Of a DNA stretch of 64,000 nucleotides, positions 22,605 through 33,880 are shown in pieces (the first letter of the stretch is position 1; each line of letters starts with the position of its first letter). The DNA comes from Chimonanthus salicifolius (taxonomy: Eukaryota > Streptophyta > Magnoliopsida > Laurales > Calycanthaceae), in NCBI GenBank assembly GCA_013350335.1, contig CM023538.1:52248769-52312768 (forward strand), in the 5' to 3' direction. The notes under the pieces were generated by a model. That model saw only the letters and a program-made list of their open reading frames with translations. It did no database searches and was not told the DNA's origin. A program made the position numbers and the translations under genes.

Positions 22605-24696
22605 ATGGAACCTCAAAGCATATCATTCTTGCTAAGAGCTTGCACTGCTACAAAGTCACTGAAACAAGGCAAGCTTCTCCACCAAAAGATAATCTCATTT
22701 GGCCTTCAAAGTAACATATCCTTGTGCAAGAATCTCATTGCCTTCTACTTCTCTTGCCACGTTTTTCAATCTGCAAGCCTAGTTTTTCAAACTATACAAT
22801 ACCCATTGGACATTACCTTATGGAATGGCCTCCTCTCAGCTTACTCCAAAAACCAGCTCTACCAGGAAGCTCTTCAGCTCTTTGACAAACTACTGATATT
22901 TCCTTATCTCAGACCCGACAATTTCACCTACCCGAGCGTTCTCAAGGCCTGTGGTGGATTGGGTCGTGGCCAATATGGGAAAAAGATCCATGCCCATGTG
23001 GTCAAATTTGGTTTCGAACTCGATGTCGTCGTCACAAGTTCTCTTGTGGCCATGTATGCAAAATGTCAAAATTTTGAATCAGCAGTTCGGATGTTTGATG
23101 AAATGCCACAGAGAGACGTAGCATGCTGGAATACGGCCATTTCTTGTTACTACCAAGATGGGAAGCCTGGTAAGGCTCTGGAATTGTTCAAAAAGATGAG
23201 GAGCTTGTGGCTTTGAGATGGATTCGGTAACTTATACTATGGTTTTCTCTGCATGTGCACGGCTTTTAGATTTGGAATTGGGCAAGGCAATCCATCAGGA
23301 ATTGGTGCAAAGTGGCATTGAATTGGATGGGTTTATGAGCTCGGCAATCGTAGATATGTATGGAAAATGTGGGTGTTTGGAGATGGCTAGAGAAGTCTTT
23401 GAGCAGATTCCAAGTAAGAGCGTTGTATCTTGGAACTCGATGATTTTGGGATATGCTTCACATGATGATAGCAGTTCCTGTTTGGATCTGTTTACGAGGA
23501 TGAACAGGGAAGGTATGAAACCCACTCCAACCACCTTGAGTAGCTTGCTAGTGGCTCTTTCTCGATCCGCTAATCTCCAACAGGGGAAATTCATCCATGG
23601 CTATATACTGAGAAACGGGATTGAAGCTGATGTCTTCATCAACAGCTCACTTATCAATCTTTATTTCAAGTGTGGAAATGTTGAGTCGGCCAAATGTGTG
23701 TTTGATAAGACACCCAAGACAAATGTGGTGATATGGAATGTGATGATTTCAGGATATGCAATGGTAGGAAGTTATTTTGAAGCCCTTGGCATCTTTGAAG
23801 AGATGAGAACAGCCAGTGTGAAACCAGATGCCATTACTTTCACTAGTATTTTACCAGTTTGTTCACAACTAGCAGTGCTAGAATGTGGCAGGGAGATCCA
23901 CAAATACATTGTTGAGAGCAAGCTTGAATCCAATGAAATCGTTATGGGTGCTCTTCTGGACATGTATGCAAAATGCTGGTGCTGTAGATGATGCACGCTG
24001 GGTTTTTGACCGGTTACCAGTCAGGGACTGTATATCATGGACTTCCATGATCATCAGCTTATGGATCACATAGCAGAGCTGCTGAAGCTCTGGAGCTTTT
24101 CCATAAAATGCAGCAAAGAGAAGTAAAACCAGATCACATTACTTTTCTTGCAGTTCTTTCTGCCTGCAGCCATGCAGGACTTGTTGATAATGGCAGTTAT
24201 TATTTCTCTCAAATGACAGCTGATTATGGGATCAAGCCTACATTGGAGCATTATTCATGCTTAATCGATCTTCTTGGTCGTGCAGGAAGACTGTACGAAG
24301 CATACAATATCTTACAAAACATACCATCAATAAGGTCAGATGCTGGGTTGCTGGGGGGATTGTTTTCAGCAGTGTAACCTGCATGGGAATGTAGAACTAG
24401 GAGAGGAAGTTGCAAGGCTTCTTATTGAAAAGGATCCAGATGATCCGTCTACTTATATTCTTCTCTCAAATATGTACGCCGCCGGCCGGAAGATGGGATG
24501 AAGTAGGCCAGGTAAGAGTGAAGATGAAAGGAGAGGATTAAAGAAGAACCCTGGCTGCAGCTGGATTGAGGTTGACAAGAGAATCCACACATTTTTTGTT
24601 CAAGACAAATCATATCCATGGTCACATATAATATATGAATGTCTTCAAAGCCTTTACGAGAACATGGATGAGGATGAACATGAAGATTTGTTGTGA
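22605..24696 (+). pseudogene. E/E+ class PLS pentatricopeptide repeat protein (At5g27110-like), multiply frameshifted
   Basis: An intronless frame of about 690 codons encodes tandem PPR motifs (P, L and S types), for example VVVTSSLVAMYAKC, MPQRDVACWNTAISCYYQ and FTYPSVLKACGGLG, then an E motif (EHYSCLIDLLGRAGRLYEAY) and an E+ motif (KKNPGCSWIEVDKRIHTFF). There is no DYW domain. Order and spacing follow Arabidopsis At5g27110. ATG 22605 (MEPQSISFLLRACT) aligns with that protein's start better than the upstream in-frame ATG at 22527. PPR proteins of this class bind organelle transcripts and usually specify C-to-U editing. Small indels near 23205, 23976, 24057, 24372, 24488 and 24530 break the frame. 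Most other residues are conserved, so decay is recent or the sequence carries base-level errors. Confidence 0.92.
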
Positions 24697-25904
24697 CAAC
24701 TATGCTTGGCATTGATTATTTTCCATAGAACAAGAAAGTTATCCTTTTGTAAACTGGTTGTCTTACTTGAAACCTCTCCAAATTTGCCACTATTATCTGA
24801 ACAAGTGATTGAATGGTAAGATAGCGATTAAAAAATTGCTTGAAAAATGATCTCTATGCTTTTTCTAAGGTCTCACACTTTTATCACTTTAATTTTTAAA
24901 CCTAGAACTTTATGATGACAATAGGTCACCAAAAAATTAATTTAGTCATAAAAAAGGTCTATTTTTAAATATAAGGTTCATTAAAAAATTCTCTATTGAA
25001 TTAATAAACCCATATTTTTTAAGCCTCAAGTTTTTATCACTTTAATTATTTTTTTCATTTAATAAACTTTTATGAATATTGCTAAAAAAAAACACTTTTT
25101 TTTTTTATAAATTTTAAATATATGGAGCTCACAAGAAGCACCTACAATGAAAAGTTTTATACTTAAATATGGAGGCTACAAAAAATACTTCAACTATATT
25201 AATGCGTCTTTGGGTTGTGATTTTTGCACCATGAGTGCACCAAACTTTAAAGGAAATTTTAATTTTACCTTTACGTTCCTCCTTCCCTCTCTTTTCCTCT
25301 TTCCCAAAGGTAAGAACAAAATTTAAAAAAAAATTAAGTTTGGTGCACCACGAGAAAAACTCATTGTGCATGTTCTTTTGAGCTTGTTAAACTTTAAACC
25401 TTAGTTGTTAATTCTATTCTGATGCGGACATCGAACCCGGTGCGAGCCCGATCAAAGATGAGCTTATCCAATTAGATCAGATTGATGAATTGGCTCTCTG
25501 AATTTACGCACGGATCAACGGAGAGAAATGGGGACCCAGACATGATCTATTGGACTTAATTATATTCAAATATGGACCCATTTGCATCAACTTGGATTCT
25601 AACCCATTTTGAACCCAAAAGCCCAGTAAACCCCTCTTGTTGCTTCAAAGGTCCCACTTCAAATCCATGTAGTAGCCACGTCACCACTCCTGTGGGTCCC
25701 ATTGAGCCCCAGTCCAGCAAGGACTCTTTGGTGTTCGGAACAGAGGGGAAATCAGTTTTGGCAACTGAGCATGAGTGAAAACTCAGTGATGTTGGGTTTG
25801 GAAATATTCCCAAATGGTATTGCCGAGTTTCGAAAATCCGCTTCAGACTTCAAAGCGAGTGCATCAATTCTCGTACCGAATTTCATTTTGGACTCTTCAA
25901 GTTT
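24697..25904. other. intergenic, A/T-rich
   Basis: No gene recognised. Open stretches on both strands around 25556-25950 overlap each other and have no recognisable domain. Confidence 0.6.
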
Positions 25905-26255
25905 GTTTAGGGGTTGAAAAATTGTCCAGACCCAGATTTCGGCCAACTTTTCATATCGGTCGAGATCTCGGTTCGCTCAAGATCTCTCTCTCTTCAATTT
26001 TTTTTTGGAAGTCTCGATGGTTTTTTTTTTTTCTGAAAAAATTCATTTAAAAATAAAAAGGTTGTTTTAAAAAAAATAATAAAAAATATAAATATCGGCC
26101 GATATGGGCAAATATCGGCGGAGATATTGGCCCGGGCACATAACCGATTTTTTTTTTTTAAAAAAAAAAATCAGCTGAGATCTCGGCCATATCGACCGGA
26201 TTTTTTTTTCTCTGACCAATACGATACGTATCGCCCGAGATTTAAACCCTTGGGT
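25905..26255. repeat. CGATATCGG-rich repeat, possible DNA transposon remnant
   Basis: Many copies of self-complementary words such as ATATCGGCCGATAT, AGATCTCGGCC and GATACGTATCG lie between long T runs. The ends look like imperfect inverted repeats: AGGGGTTGAAA on the left, and AAGGGTTTAAA read inward from the right. A GTTTGTT word flanks both sides. This may be an old hAT-type or Mutator-type element; the ends are not proven. Confidence 0.4.
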
Positions 26256-28439
26256 TTGTTCTGATCAAAATGGGCCTGACCAGAGCGAAATTGGCTGAAA
26301 TGACTCATTTCCGCCATACCTCTCTGCTCTACATATTTTATCTGTTTTTTTTAGATATACATATAGAATCCAATCGTACTGTAACAACCCAACCCAATTT
26401 TTCGAGATTCTAGGGTCTTAGTAGCAGTAAGCCCCACGGTGGGCCTCGGTTTGCCCGATTTCGAGTTTGGCGACTCGAAGGGCATTTTGGTAATTTGAAT
26501 TATTGAACATTCTGTTATAATTAAAAGTTTGAAAATCACATGTTTTCCCCCGCCGTTTGTCATTTGATTTCTTCGGGCTTTTTAAAATATTTTGGAAATT
26601 GGAGATTTTTATTTTATAAAATAAAAAAAAGGAATTTCACCCTAAACCTACCCCCCTCTTTTCCCGCAGCACTGTAGCAATTGCGGCTACAATGCTACAC
26701 ATCTCTCTTGCTCTCTCTTCCGTCTCTTTTCTCCTTCCCTCTTTTCTCCTCTCTTCCCTTTTTCTAACCCTAACCCTAAACTCCCTTCTCCCCCTTGGAT
26801 GCCACTGCCGCCACTTCATTCTCTCCCCTATCTCGACCTCTCCTCTCTTTCTTCCCTTCCTCTGTCCGGCCGGATTCTCCGACTCCAGTCTGTAGCGATC
26901 CTTCCTCCACCTTCAGCCGTCGGATTTGATGCCGCCCGAAGTCGGATCCCTCAATCGTGGCCAATCTCAAGTACCCTCCTTTGATCTCCTCTCCTTTCCT
27001 TTCTCCTTTTTCCTTCTCTTCTTTTGTTTTCCCCCATTTTCCATTCTTTTCCCCCTTTTCTTGCTAGGCCACTGAGTCGACTCAGCTGACATTGGGTTGA
27101 CTCAACTGGGTTCAACTCTAGACAACTCACATCCAACTCGGTGGTGGCCCAGTGGACCAGGCACGATTCGGCCAGTCAGGCCCAACCTTGGTCCAGCCCA
27201 CTTTCGGCCCTACCCGATTTCAGGTTCGACTCAGTCGGCCCGATTTCAAGCCCGGCCCGTTTCTACCCAGTTTCGGGCCGACCCAATTTTGGACCCAGTT
27301 TTCAGTTTCAGGTCCACTTCAGTTTGGTTTGGACTCGACTCGCTTTCGGGCCCGTTTGTAGTCCAGACTCAGTTTGACCCGTTTTGTCCGGTTACTTATT
27401 TTTGTGCTCTCGTTTCAACAGATTAAACTTCCTTCAACCCAGCGGATCCATTTTCTCGCTTTGGATTTTAGTAACACGCACACAGGTGAGGGGACTCACC
27501 ACCGATTTCAGCATGCACTTACGCATACTACTTCTCTATCAAATGTTCGAGTATGGAATGCGGTGAATGGGATTCCCTGGTATTATGAGACACTCGGCAA
27601 GGGAACTGTTGATACCATTATGTGGCAGGGACCCCATCCGGGTGTATTCGTACCCTTAGCTCATAGGAGTATATATGAGTTGTTTAATTGATCTCATGAT
27701 GGATTGACGGCTTGATAATATGATTGGTTGAAATGTGTGATAACCTGCGATTGTTGCAATTGATGGTTAATCAACTTGGTGTAGGATCACTTGCGGTAGA
27801 TAGTAGATGGTATTGCCTACTATGCTTGTTTGGAACATGTTTTGATTGATAACGTGTTTGGATGATACATGCTAGTATGTGATAGTTAGAGATGTATACA
27901 CCTGATGAATGAATGTGATATTATTTTGTATAACCACATTTTATTGTTTAATGATGATTGGCTGATAACATGTTCGAGTGCCAATATGTTGGTCTACTAA
28001 AGATAGCTATGCACATATTTAATTATGATTCCTCATTATCGTTTTGTTAACATGCTTATAAACAACTGTGCATGCATGTAGCTTGTAATTGTGGGATGTC
28101 AGTGGGGCATATGTACTAGGCTACACTAAGATCTAGAGACTCTCCCTAGCCTATGAGGTAGTTGGGGTTGAGGGTTGTGTGAAGCCGTGCAGTGGAAGCG
28201 TGGTTGGGTTATGGATTACCCGGTGGTGGATCATAGGTGGATGTACTTCCTAATGTGGCTCAGTCTACTCTTTGTGGCCTTTTAATGCGCATGTGGGAGA
28301 GCATTGTCTGGCTTGGAGGGCGAGGTACCATGGAGTCTCAGTCGAGACAAGCAGTGAGGCAACCATGATGATCTAAAGGGAGTCCCAAGGTTGAGTATTG
28401 ATTCACCCAAGGTAGACTTAGAGGTCATTATAGACACGG

Positions 28440-28622
28440 TACCCAAGTGCTTGATGGATGAAGTGATCCCCGAATGACCAAGTAGGCTGAGGAGGTGCTC
28501 GCCTGCTCATCGGTCGAGGGATGATGTGGTGAGGGATAGCTCCCGCTGGTACGGTTTGTAATTCCTAGATGACCGAGCAGGCTGAGGACGTGCTCTCCCG
28601 CTCATTGGTCGAGGGATGGTGT
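28440..28622. repeat. two-copy repeat of about 105 bp in LTR
   Basis: A unit containing ATGACC-AG-AGGCTGAGGA, GTGCTC and CGGTCGAGGGATG occurs twice in tandem, with about 75% similarity by eye. Confidence 0.7.
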
Positions 28623-29180
28623 GATGAGATGTCCCAGGCTATGACACCTGTAAGGTGAGGACGCCTTGCGGTGTGAGGTAATGAGATATTCCAGGCTAAT
28701 ACACCTGTAGGGTGGAGGCAACCTGCGGTGTGGTGTGAGATGATCTTTCAATCTAGGACACTTATAGGGTGGGGACAGTCTGCGGTGTGGTGTGAGATGA
28801 TGTTCCAGGCTATGACACCTGTAGGGTGGGTACAGTCTGAGGTATGATAGTCTAGGCTATGACACCTACAGGGTGGGTACAGTCTGAGGTATGGTAGTCC
28901 AGGCTATGACACCTGCAGAGTGGGTATAGTCTAAGGTAGATATTCCAGGCTATGACACCTGCAGGGTGGGTATAGTCTGAGGTATGGTAGTTCATCCTAT
29001 TACACCTGTAGGGTAGGTACAATCTGAGGTATGGTAGTCCAGGCTATGACACCTGCATGGTGGGTACAGTCTAAGGTATGGTATTCCAGGTTATGACACC
29101 CGCAGGGTGGGTATAGTTTGAGGTATGATATTCTATGATAGGACACCTGTATGGTGGGGACAGCCTGTGGTGTGATGTGA
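28622..29180. repeat. minisatellite of 40-60 bp units in solo LTR
   Basis: About eleven copies of a unit with CCAGGCTATGACACCTG-AGGGTGGG and AGTCTGAGGTATGG run head to tail. Early copies are about 60 bp and later ones about 47 bp, suggesting that the shorter variant spread by slippage or unequal exchange. Confidence 0.9.
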
Positions 29181-30150
29181 TATTGTATTTACCCGCGGTT
29201 ATGACTTTGAGGTTCATTATTAAGACTTGTGTTGTCGGTGTTGACTCACCGAGAATTTATGGGTGCCTAACGAGTGAGTTCGGGTTGCTCACTCGGTTGA
29301 AGACATATAAAATTCCGTTTGGGGTGTTATACCGGTTGTGTGGAGACCGGCGAGAGGGGCCCAAGGTCACAGGTGTGACTACCGGGGGTCTGGTATTCAG
29401 TTGAGGAGACCACGGATGAGTCTGGTTGGCAGTCCGTCGAGGATTAGTGCGGTAGTTCCCCCCGTGTGATAGTCTGTTTGGGACTCTATTATCCCGGCTT
29501 ATGGGTTAGTTGTGGTATGTGTATGGGTTGTCTTGTGAGGTTTATAGGACTGTAGTGGTTGGGCATGTAAGGGAGTTGCCTTAGAGTTGCATTGGGTTGG
29601 TTGGAGGATGTGCTGGAGGCCCGATTGATGTAAGGCCCGTGTGCTAGGGGTAGGGTACACTTTTGTATGGTGTGTATGTAGATATCGTAGACATTGATGT
29701 GTCCATATGATTATATGCGGTATATGCTTGATGGCATATGATGCATGTGTTACCCTCACTGGGCATGTAGAGCTTACCCCTTGCCTCACAGGTACTTCAT
29801 AGAGGAAGGGTCAGCGGGACCCTTAGTCAGACATTAGGCATAGAGTTGCAGTTTTGTACTTTGTCATGGTTCCATTTTATAATTGAGGACTTGCTCATGT
29901 ATTTGAGATATGTGTACTTTTCATTGAGTCGAATGAATATAATAATGGAATGAGGCTAATGTTCCCAATTATGATTAATATTTTATTGGTACTATTGGTT
30001 ATTGGTTTAATTGTGGGTTGCATTTGGTTACTTTGAATTGCGAGAGCAGTGTCTCCCATTTAAAAAAAAAGATCACCCTTGAAATAGTAACAGATCGGTT
30101 TCGGGACTTTGCATCAGTTTAACGTACTCGTAGCGGGACGGGTCATTATA

Positions 30151-30370
30151 GATACAACTAAAATAGACATCATGAGCTATATTTAGAAAAAAAAATTAGA
30201 ACTTAAAATTCAATTTAAAGCTATTTGATCTTAGTTGTCAAGATCATCACTTTCTTACTTCAAGGACATCTGGTGAGCTTGATATGGAAGAATGATGATT
30301 TTGTCCACTAAGATTAAATGGTCATAAATTGAGTTTTGAGTTGAAATTTAGCCAAGTTATAGTTAATAAA
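30151..30370. other. A/T-rich spacer
   Basis: Follows the solo LTR; no primer-binding site or coding sequence is visible. Confidence 0.6.
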
Positions 30371-30725
30371 GTATATTTTCAATTAATGTGTCCTTTAATT
30401 TTGAATAAAATGAGAATTCAAATTAATATTTGATAATTACATCATTTTAAAATTGATATTACAAATATTATTTAAAATCTATTAAAGCTAGTATATTTTC
30501 AATTCATATATCTTTTAATTTTGAGGAACATGATAATTCTAATTAATATTTGATAATTACACTACTTTAAAATTGAGATTACAAACATTAGTTAAAATCT
30601 ATTAAAGCTAGTATATTTTCAATTCATGTGTAATTTTGACTAAAATGATAATTCTAATTTATATTTGATAATTAAACTATTTTAAAATTGATATTATAAA
30701 CATTAGTTAAAATCTATTAAAGCTA
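30371..30725. repeat. 120-bp A/T-rich tandem repeat, three copies
   Basis: Units begin with GTATATTTTCAATT at 30371, 30491 and 30611 and end with AAAATCTATTAAAGCTA. The last unit is a few bases shorter. Confidence 0.92.
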
Positions 30726-30934
30726 GATCCTAAAAAGTCATTAGAAACTGAGATTTTCATGTTCAAATTTCTAATAAAAAGGATAAAGGGGCATAACAAA
30801 GAAGAAAATGAAAGTTATTAGAAACTGAGATTTTTCATGTTCAAATTTAAAAAGATCACCTCAAATAGAAGAAAATCAAAGTTTCAGTTTCGTATTTAAA
30901 AAAAAAAAAAAAAATTGACCCAAAAATAAATCAT

Positions 30935-31008
30935 TGGCGTCGCCCGGACTCGAACCGGAGACCTTCAGTGTGTTAGACTGACGTGATAACCAACTACACC
31001 ACGACACC
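30935..31008 (-). tRNA. trnV-AAC: tRNA-Val (anticodon AAC)
   Basis: A 74-nt cloverleaf is read on the - strand. The acceptor stem GGTGTCG pairs with CGACGCC (one G-T pair). The D arm is followed by an anticodon loop C-T-A-A-C-A-C with AAC, and the T arm has TTCGAGT. The discriminator is A. Downstream on the - strand, T runs (TTTTT and a long poly-T) provide a Pol III terminator. No intron is present. The internal A and B boxes are intact, so it is probably functional. Confidence 0.96.
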
Positions 31009-32824
31009 ATGTGCATATGGAAGAAAATAATTATATATATTCAGAGAACCAGTTACACGACGTTCTTTTCGAAAAGAGAATTTAGAATGCCATATAAGTT
31101 TTGAGTTAGGTCTTTTCTATTGTATTAGGATATTCATGAATTTTTAAGATAAAAGTATCTAGTGAGATTGGGACTTCATATTATGTTCTGTAGACTAATT
31201 TTAATTTAAAAGATAACCTCTACTTACTCGATTTTAACTATCAAAATTTCTAGACATCTTTGGAGAAAAAAAAAAAACAAGGATGCCTAATAATGTTTGA
31301 CCATTAAAATTGAACACTATAATTTTATTTTGTTAATTGAAATTTAGTAAAATTGTCGTGTTTTGAATGATTTTTAATCTCATCACTTAAATTTTCATTA
31401 AATTATATATATTTTTAAAATAAAGTATAATATTATGTAATTAAGTAACAAGTTGCATTGAACACGATCCTTATCCACAATAAGAGGTGGAGAATACTAT
31501 CTTCTCCTTGAATAAGAGAATTTACATCACTTGTGAGCCCTTTTTTTAAGGAAAATAAATAAATAGGAGAATTCAGAAAATTCTAGGAGAAGTCTCCTCA
31601 TTGCTCTTGGTCCAAACTTGGGGTTAAAAAACATTTTTTGTATCATAATGATTGTTACGGCCATTGAGCCGATCCGTTGTAGATTCACTCTCCTTTTTTC
31701 ATAACGATGCGTAACGGCTTGTAATGCACTGTGATGGCCTATAACGGCCTGTAACGCCCGTGGCAAAGGGTATATCGGCACAACAATGTACGGCCGTTAA
31801 CATGGTGTCGAATCGATCGTTACGTAATGCCCCGCAGAAGACCAATATGTTACTTATCGGCCAAATTTTTCACCTCAGGTCTCAACACAGCTGAAATCTT
31901 GAGCAGGTCTATCAATAAATCTTTTGGATACTGAATTTAAATTTTATTAAAAATTAAGACTCTAAAATATACCTTCTTAATCTGGAAAAATACATTCTTA
32001 ATCTGGGAAACGTTTTCCTTTTTTTTTTTTTTTTCTCTCATATTAACGATCCACTAATAGATAAGTTGTGTAATGCATAAGGTAAAAATAAAATATATAA
32101 AAAATATGAAAGATCAAATAATTATAAATTACAAATTATAGAGGGAGAGATGCACGCTTAACAGTTGAGAATTTGTGGCCGAACGCCACCCATGACTGTT
32201 CTTTTATTAAGGTAAGAAAAAATCATCTAAAAAACTAAAAATCGAAAAATAGATTTAATGACATTAAAAGTTTGAATCATCTAAACATATTAGTATTGAA
32301 AATATAAAAATTCATATAAAATACTAAAAATAATAAAAATATTATAAAATTAGATTTGTTAAGTTGAAGGGTTTGGTTCAACCTTATCATGTTATTATCT
32401 AAAATAGAGAAATTATTTTAAATAGAAAAATACTTTATGATTAAATCTGATGAATGTAAAGGATTTGGCTCAATTTTTTTATATTAGTGTAAAATAATAA
32501 AAACATTTTGTGAAATTCTTTTTATTATGTCACTTAAAGTACATGCTTTTGACTAGTTATACTAATAAGGGTACATCCTACGCACTTGACATAAGGTCAA
32601 AAACAATGAAACTTTGCAGATGAATATCAAAAAGTTTTTTAATAAAACAGATAACCTACAAATTTTGAATAAAATAAATATGGAAATTAGAAGGAAGAGA
32701 ATTTCTAAAATAAATTGCAGGGGAGAGGCAACTAAAATTTCTAAAATTGCATTTTCTATCGTCCTAACTTTTATCATTATCACCTCAATTTATAATTACT
32801 TGTAATTTTTGAGTCCTTGTACTA
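31009..32824. other. A/T-rich intergenic DNA with a TAACGGCC-rich patch
   Basis: Mostly A/T-rich without genes. At 31650-31860 words such as GTAACGGC, CTATAACGGCC and GGCCGTTA recur, typical of degenerate plant DNA-transposon repeats. No ends were found. Confidence 0.6.
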
Positions 32825-33625
32825 ATTTTTTTTTTAAATGATTCATATATTAATAGATAAGAATCACGAGAGATGTAAATATAAAGAGTAAGCACAAAAA
32901 AATAAAAACAAACTACAAACACTGACAAAGAAAACATCCACAGGAGAAGTCAACATCGTGGCGAGAGCACACCCCGCAAGGTGTGTCAAGTGTGGCAAAG
33001 GTAGGGAATCCTCAGACGGTCTAGATACCTCCCCTTCCGGTGAAGATCCTGATTTTTCCAACGCGGATTTCGGCCAATCCACCAGTGCATCAACCTTCAT
33101 CAAAGCTACAGGAAAAGATTTTCCATTGATACTCACCATCACCTTCTGCAGTAGGTAGTCATGGATCCCAAGCTCCAGCAAAAGGTGAAGTAATGAGCAT
33201 CCTCCTTGTTTAGGTTCCGATAATGCATCTCCACCAGATTTACGATTCTCTGCCCAAATGCTTTGATGAGGTTTTGCGACCAACCTTCCAATGGATAGCT
33301 AAAGCATCTCACCCAGACATCTCTCTTGTGGCTAAACATATCTGGCTACCATTGTTCGATGATCCTGAACAAGTTCGACGCTATATCCAAACTTTTCCTC
33401 ACCTCCAATTCATCTGCTAGGGTGACTAAAAAACTATTATCCCCAATTTGGTTGCTTTGAACAACAGAAAGATCTTCCTTCTCCAAGGCGAAAACCAACT
33501 GTGACTGGGAAGAGGCGCCAATTGGAGCCACCACCACTGCTCTTGATAGCTACTCATGGATCTTTTTCTCCTATTTTTCTTTCCAAATAATCTAAATCTC
33601 CAATGAGAGTTCAACCACAATCATG
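32825..33625 (-). pseudogene. LINE ORF1 (DUF4283-like) fragment joined to LINE 3' tail
   Basis: On the - strand, a frame from about 33537 reads LVTLADELEVRKSLD, FRIIEQW (one TAG follows), then PDMFSHKRDVWVRCFSYPLE and GWSQNLIKAFG. This resembles the DUF4283 domain of plant LINE ORF1 and related Gag-like proteins (proposed RNA binding). It continues with MVSINGKSFPVALMKVD. The 3' end is CTATTAATATATGAATCATTTA plus poly(A), seen as T9 on the + strand at 32827. ORF2 is absent. The tail matches that of the element at 6700. Confidence 0.6.
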
Positions 33626-33880
33626 GCGAGGTAAGTGGAGGAGCACTTGGCAATCTGCTTGTATTCCACTTATCCTTAGGCTGTTTACACCTTGGTGACA
33701 AAACTAATCCTAAACACCATGATTGAAGATGAAATAGTCATTGGCTACAAAAATTGATTTGAATTGAAAAGGTTCCTAATGAGCATGACACCATAAAACT
33801 AACCAAATGGTTCCTAAATTGATTTTATTAGGAGATGCATGAACCAATTTTACTATCTTATTTTTCTAGATATTGTGAAC

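Larger units (their letters stand above)
26380..30150 (+). repeat. long Ty3/gypsy-type solo LTR (3.8 kb)
   Basis: The segment begins TGTAACAACCC and ends GACGGGTCATTATA, close to the TGTAA.. / ..GGGTCATTACA ends of other LTRs here. Its internal layout parallels, in the same 5'-3' sense, the LTR at 33881-36844 read on the - strand: GGGCATTTTGGTAATTT near the start, GCAATTGCGGCTACAATGCTACA, a C/T-rich tract, a GGCCCAG-rich tract, repeats, then CTTACCCCTTGCCTCACAGG. No PBS or polypurine tract or gypsy coding flanks it, so it is a solo LTR. The flanking 5-mers CGTAC and GATAC match at only 3 of 5 positions. Confidence 0.7.

Noticed and set aside
26637..27426. Several open frames around the C/T-rich part of the solo LTR
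   Set aside because: Low-complexity LTR sequence; frames overlap on both strands and are not conserved in the related LTR at 33881-36844.
28622..29180. CRISPR-like array
   Set aside because: The repeats are contiguous diverging units without unique spacers, in plant DNA inside an LTR.
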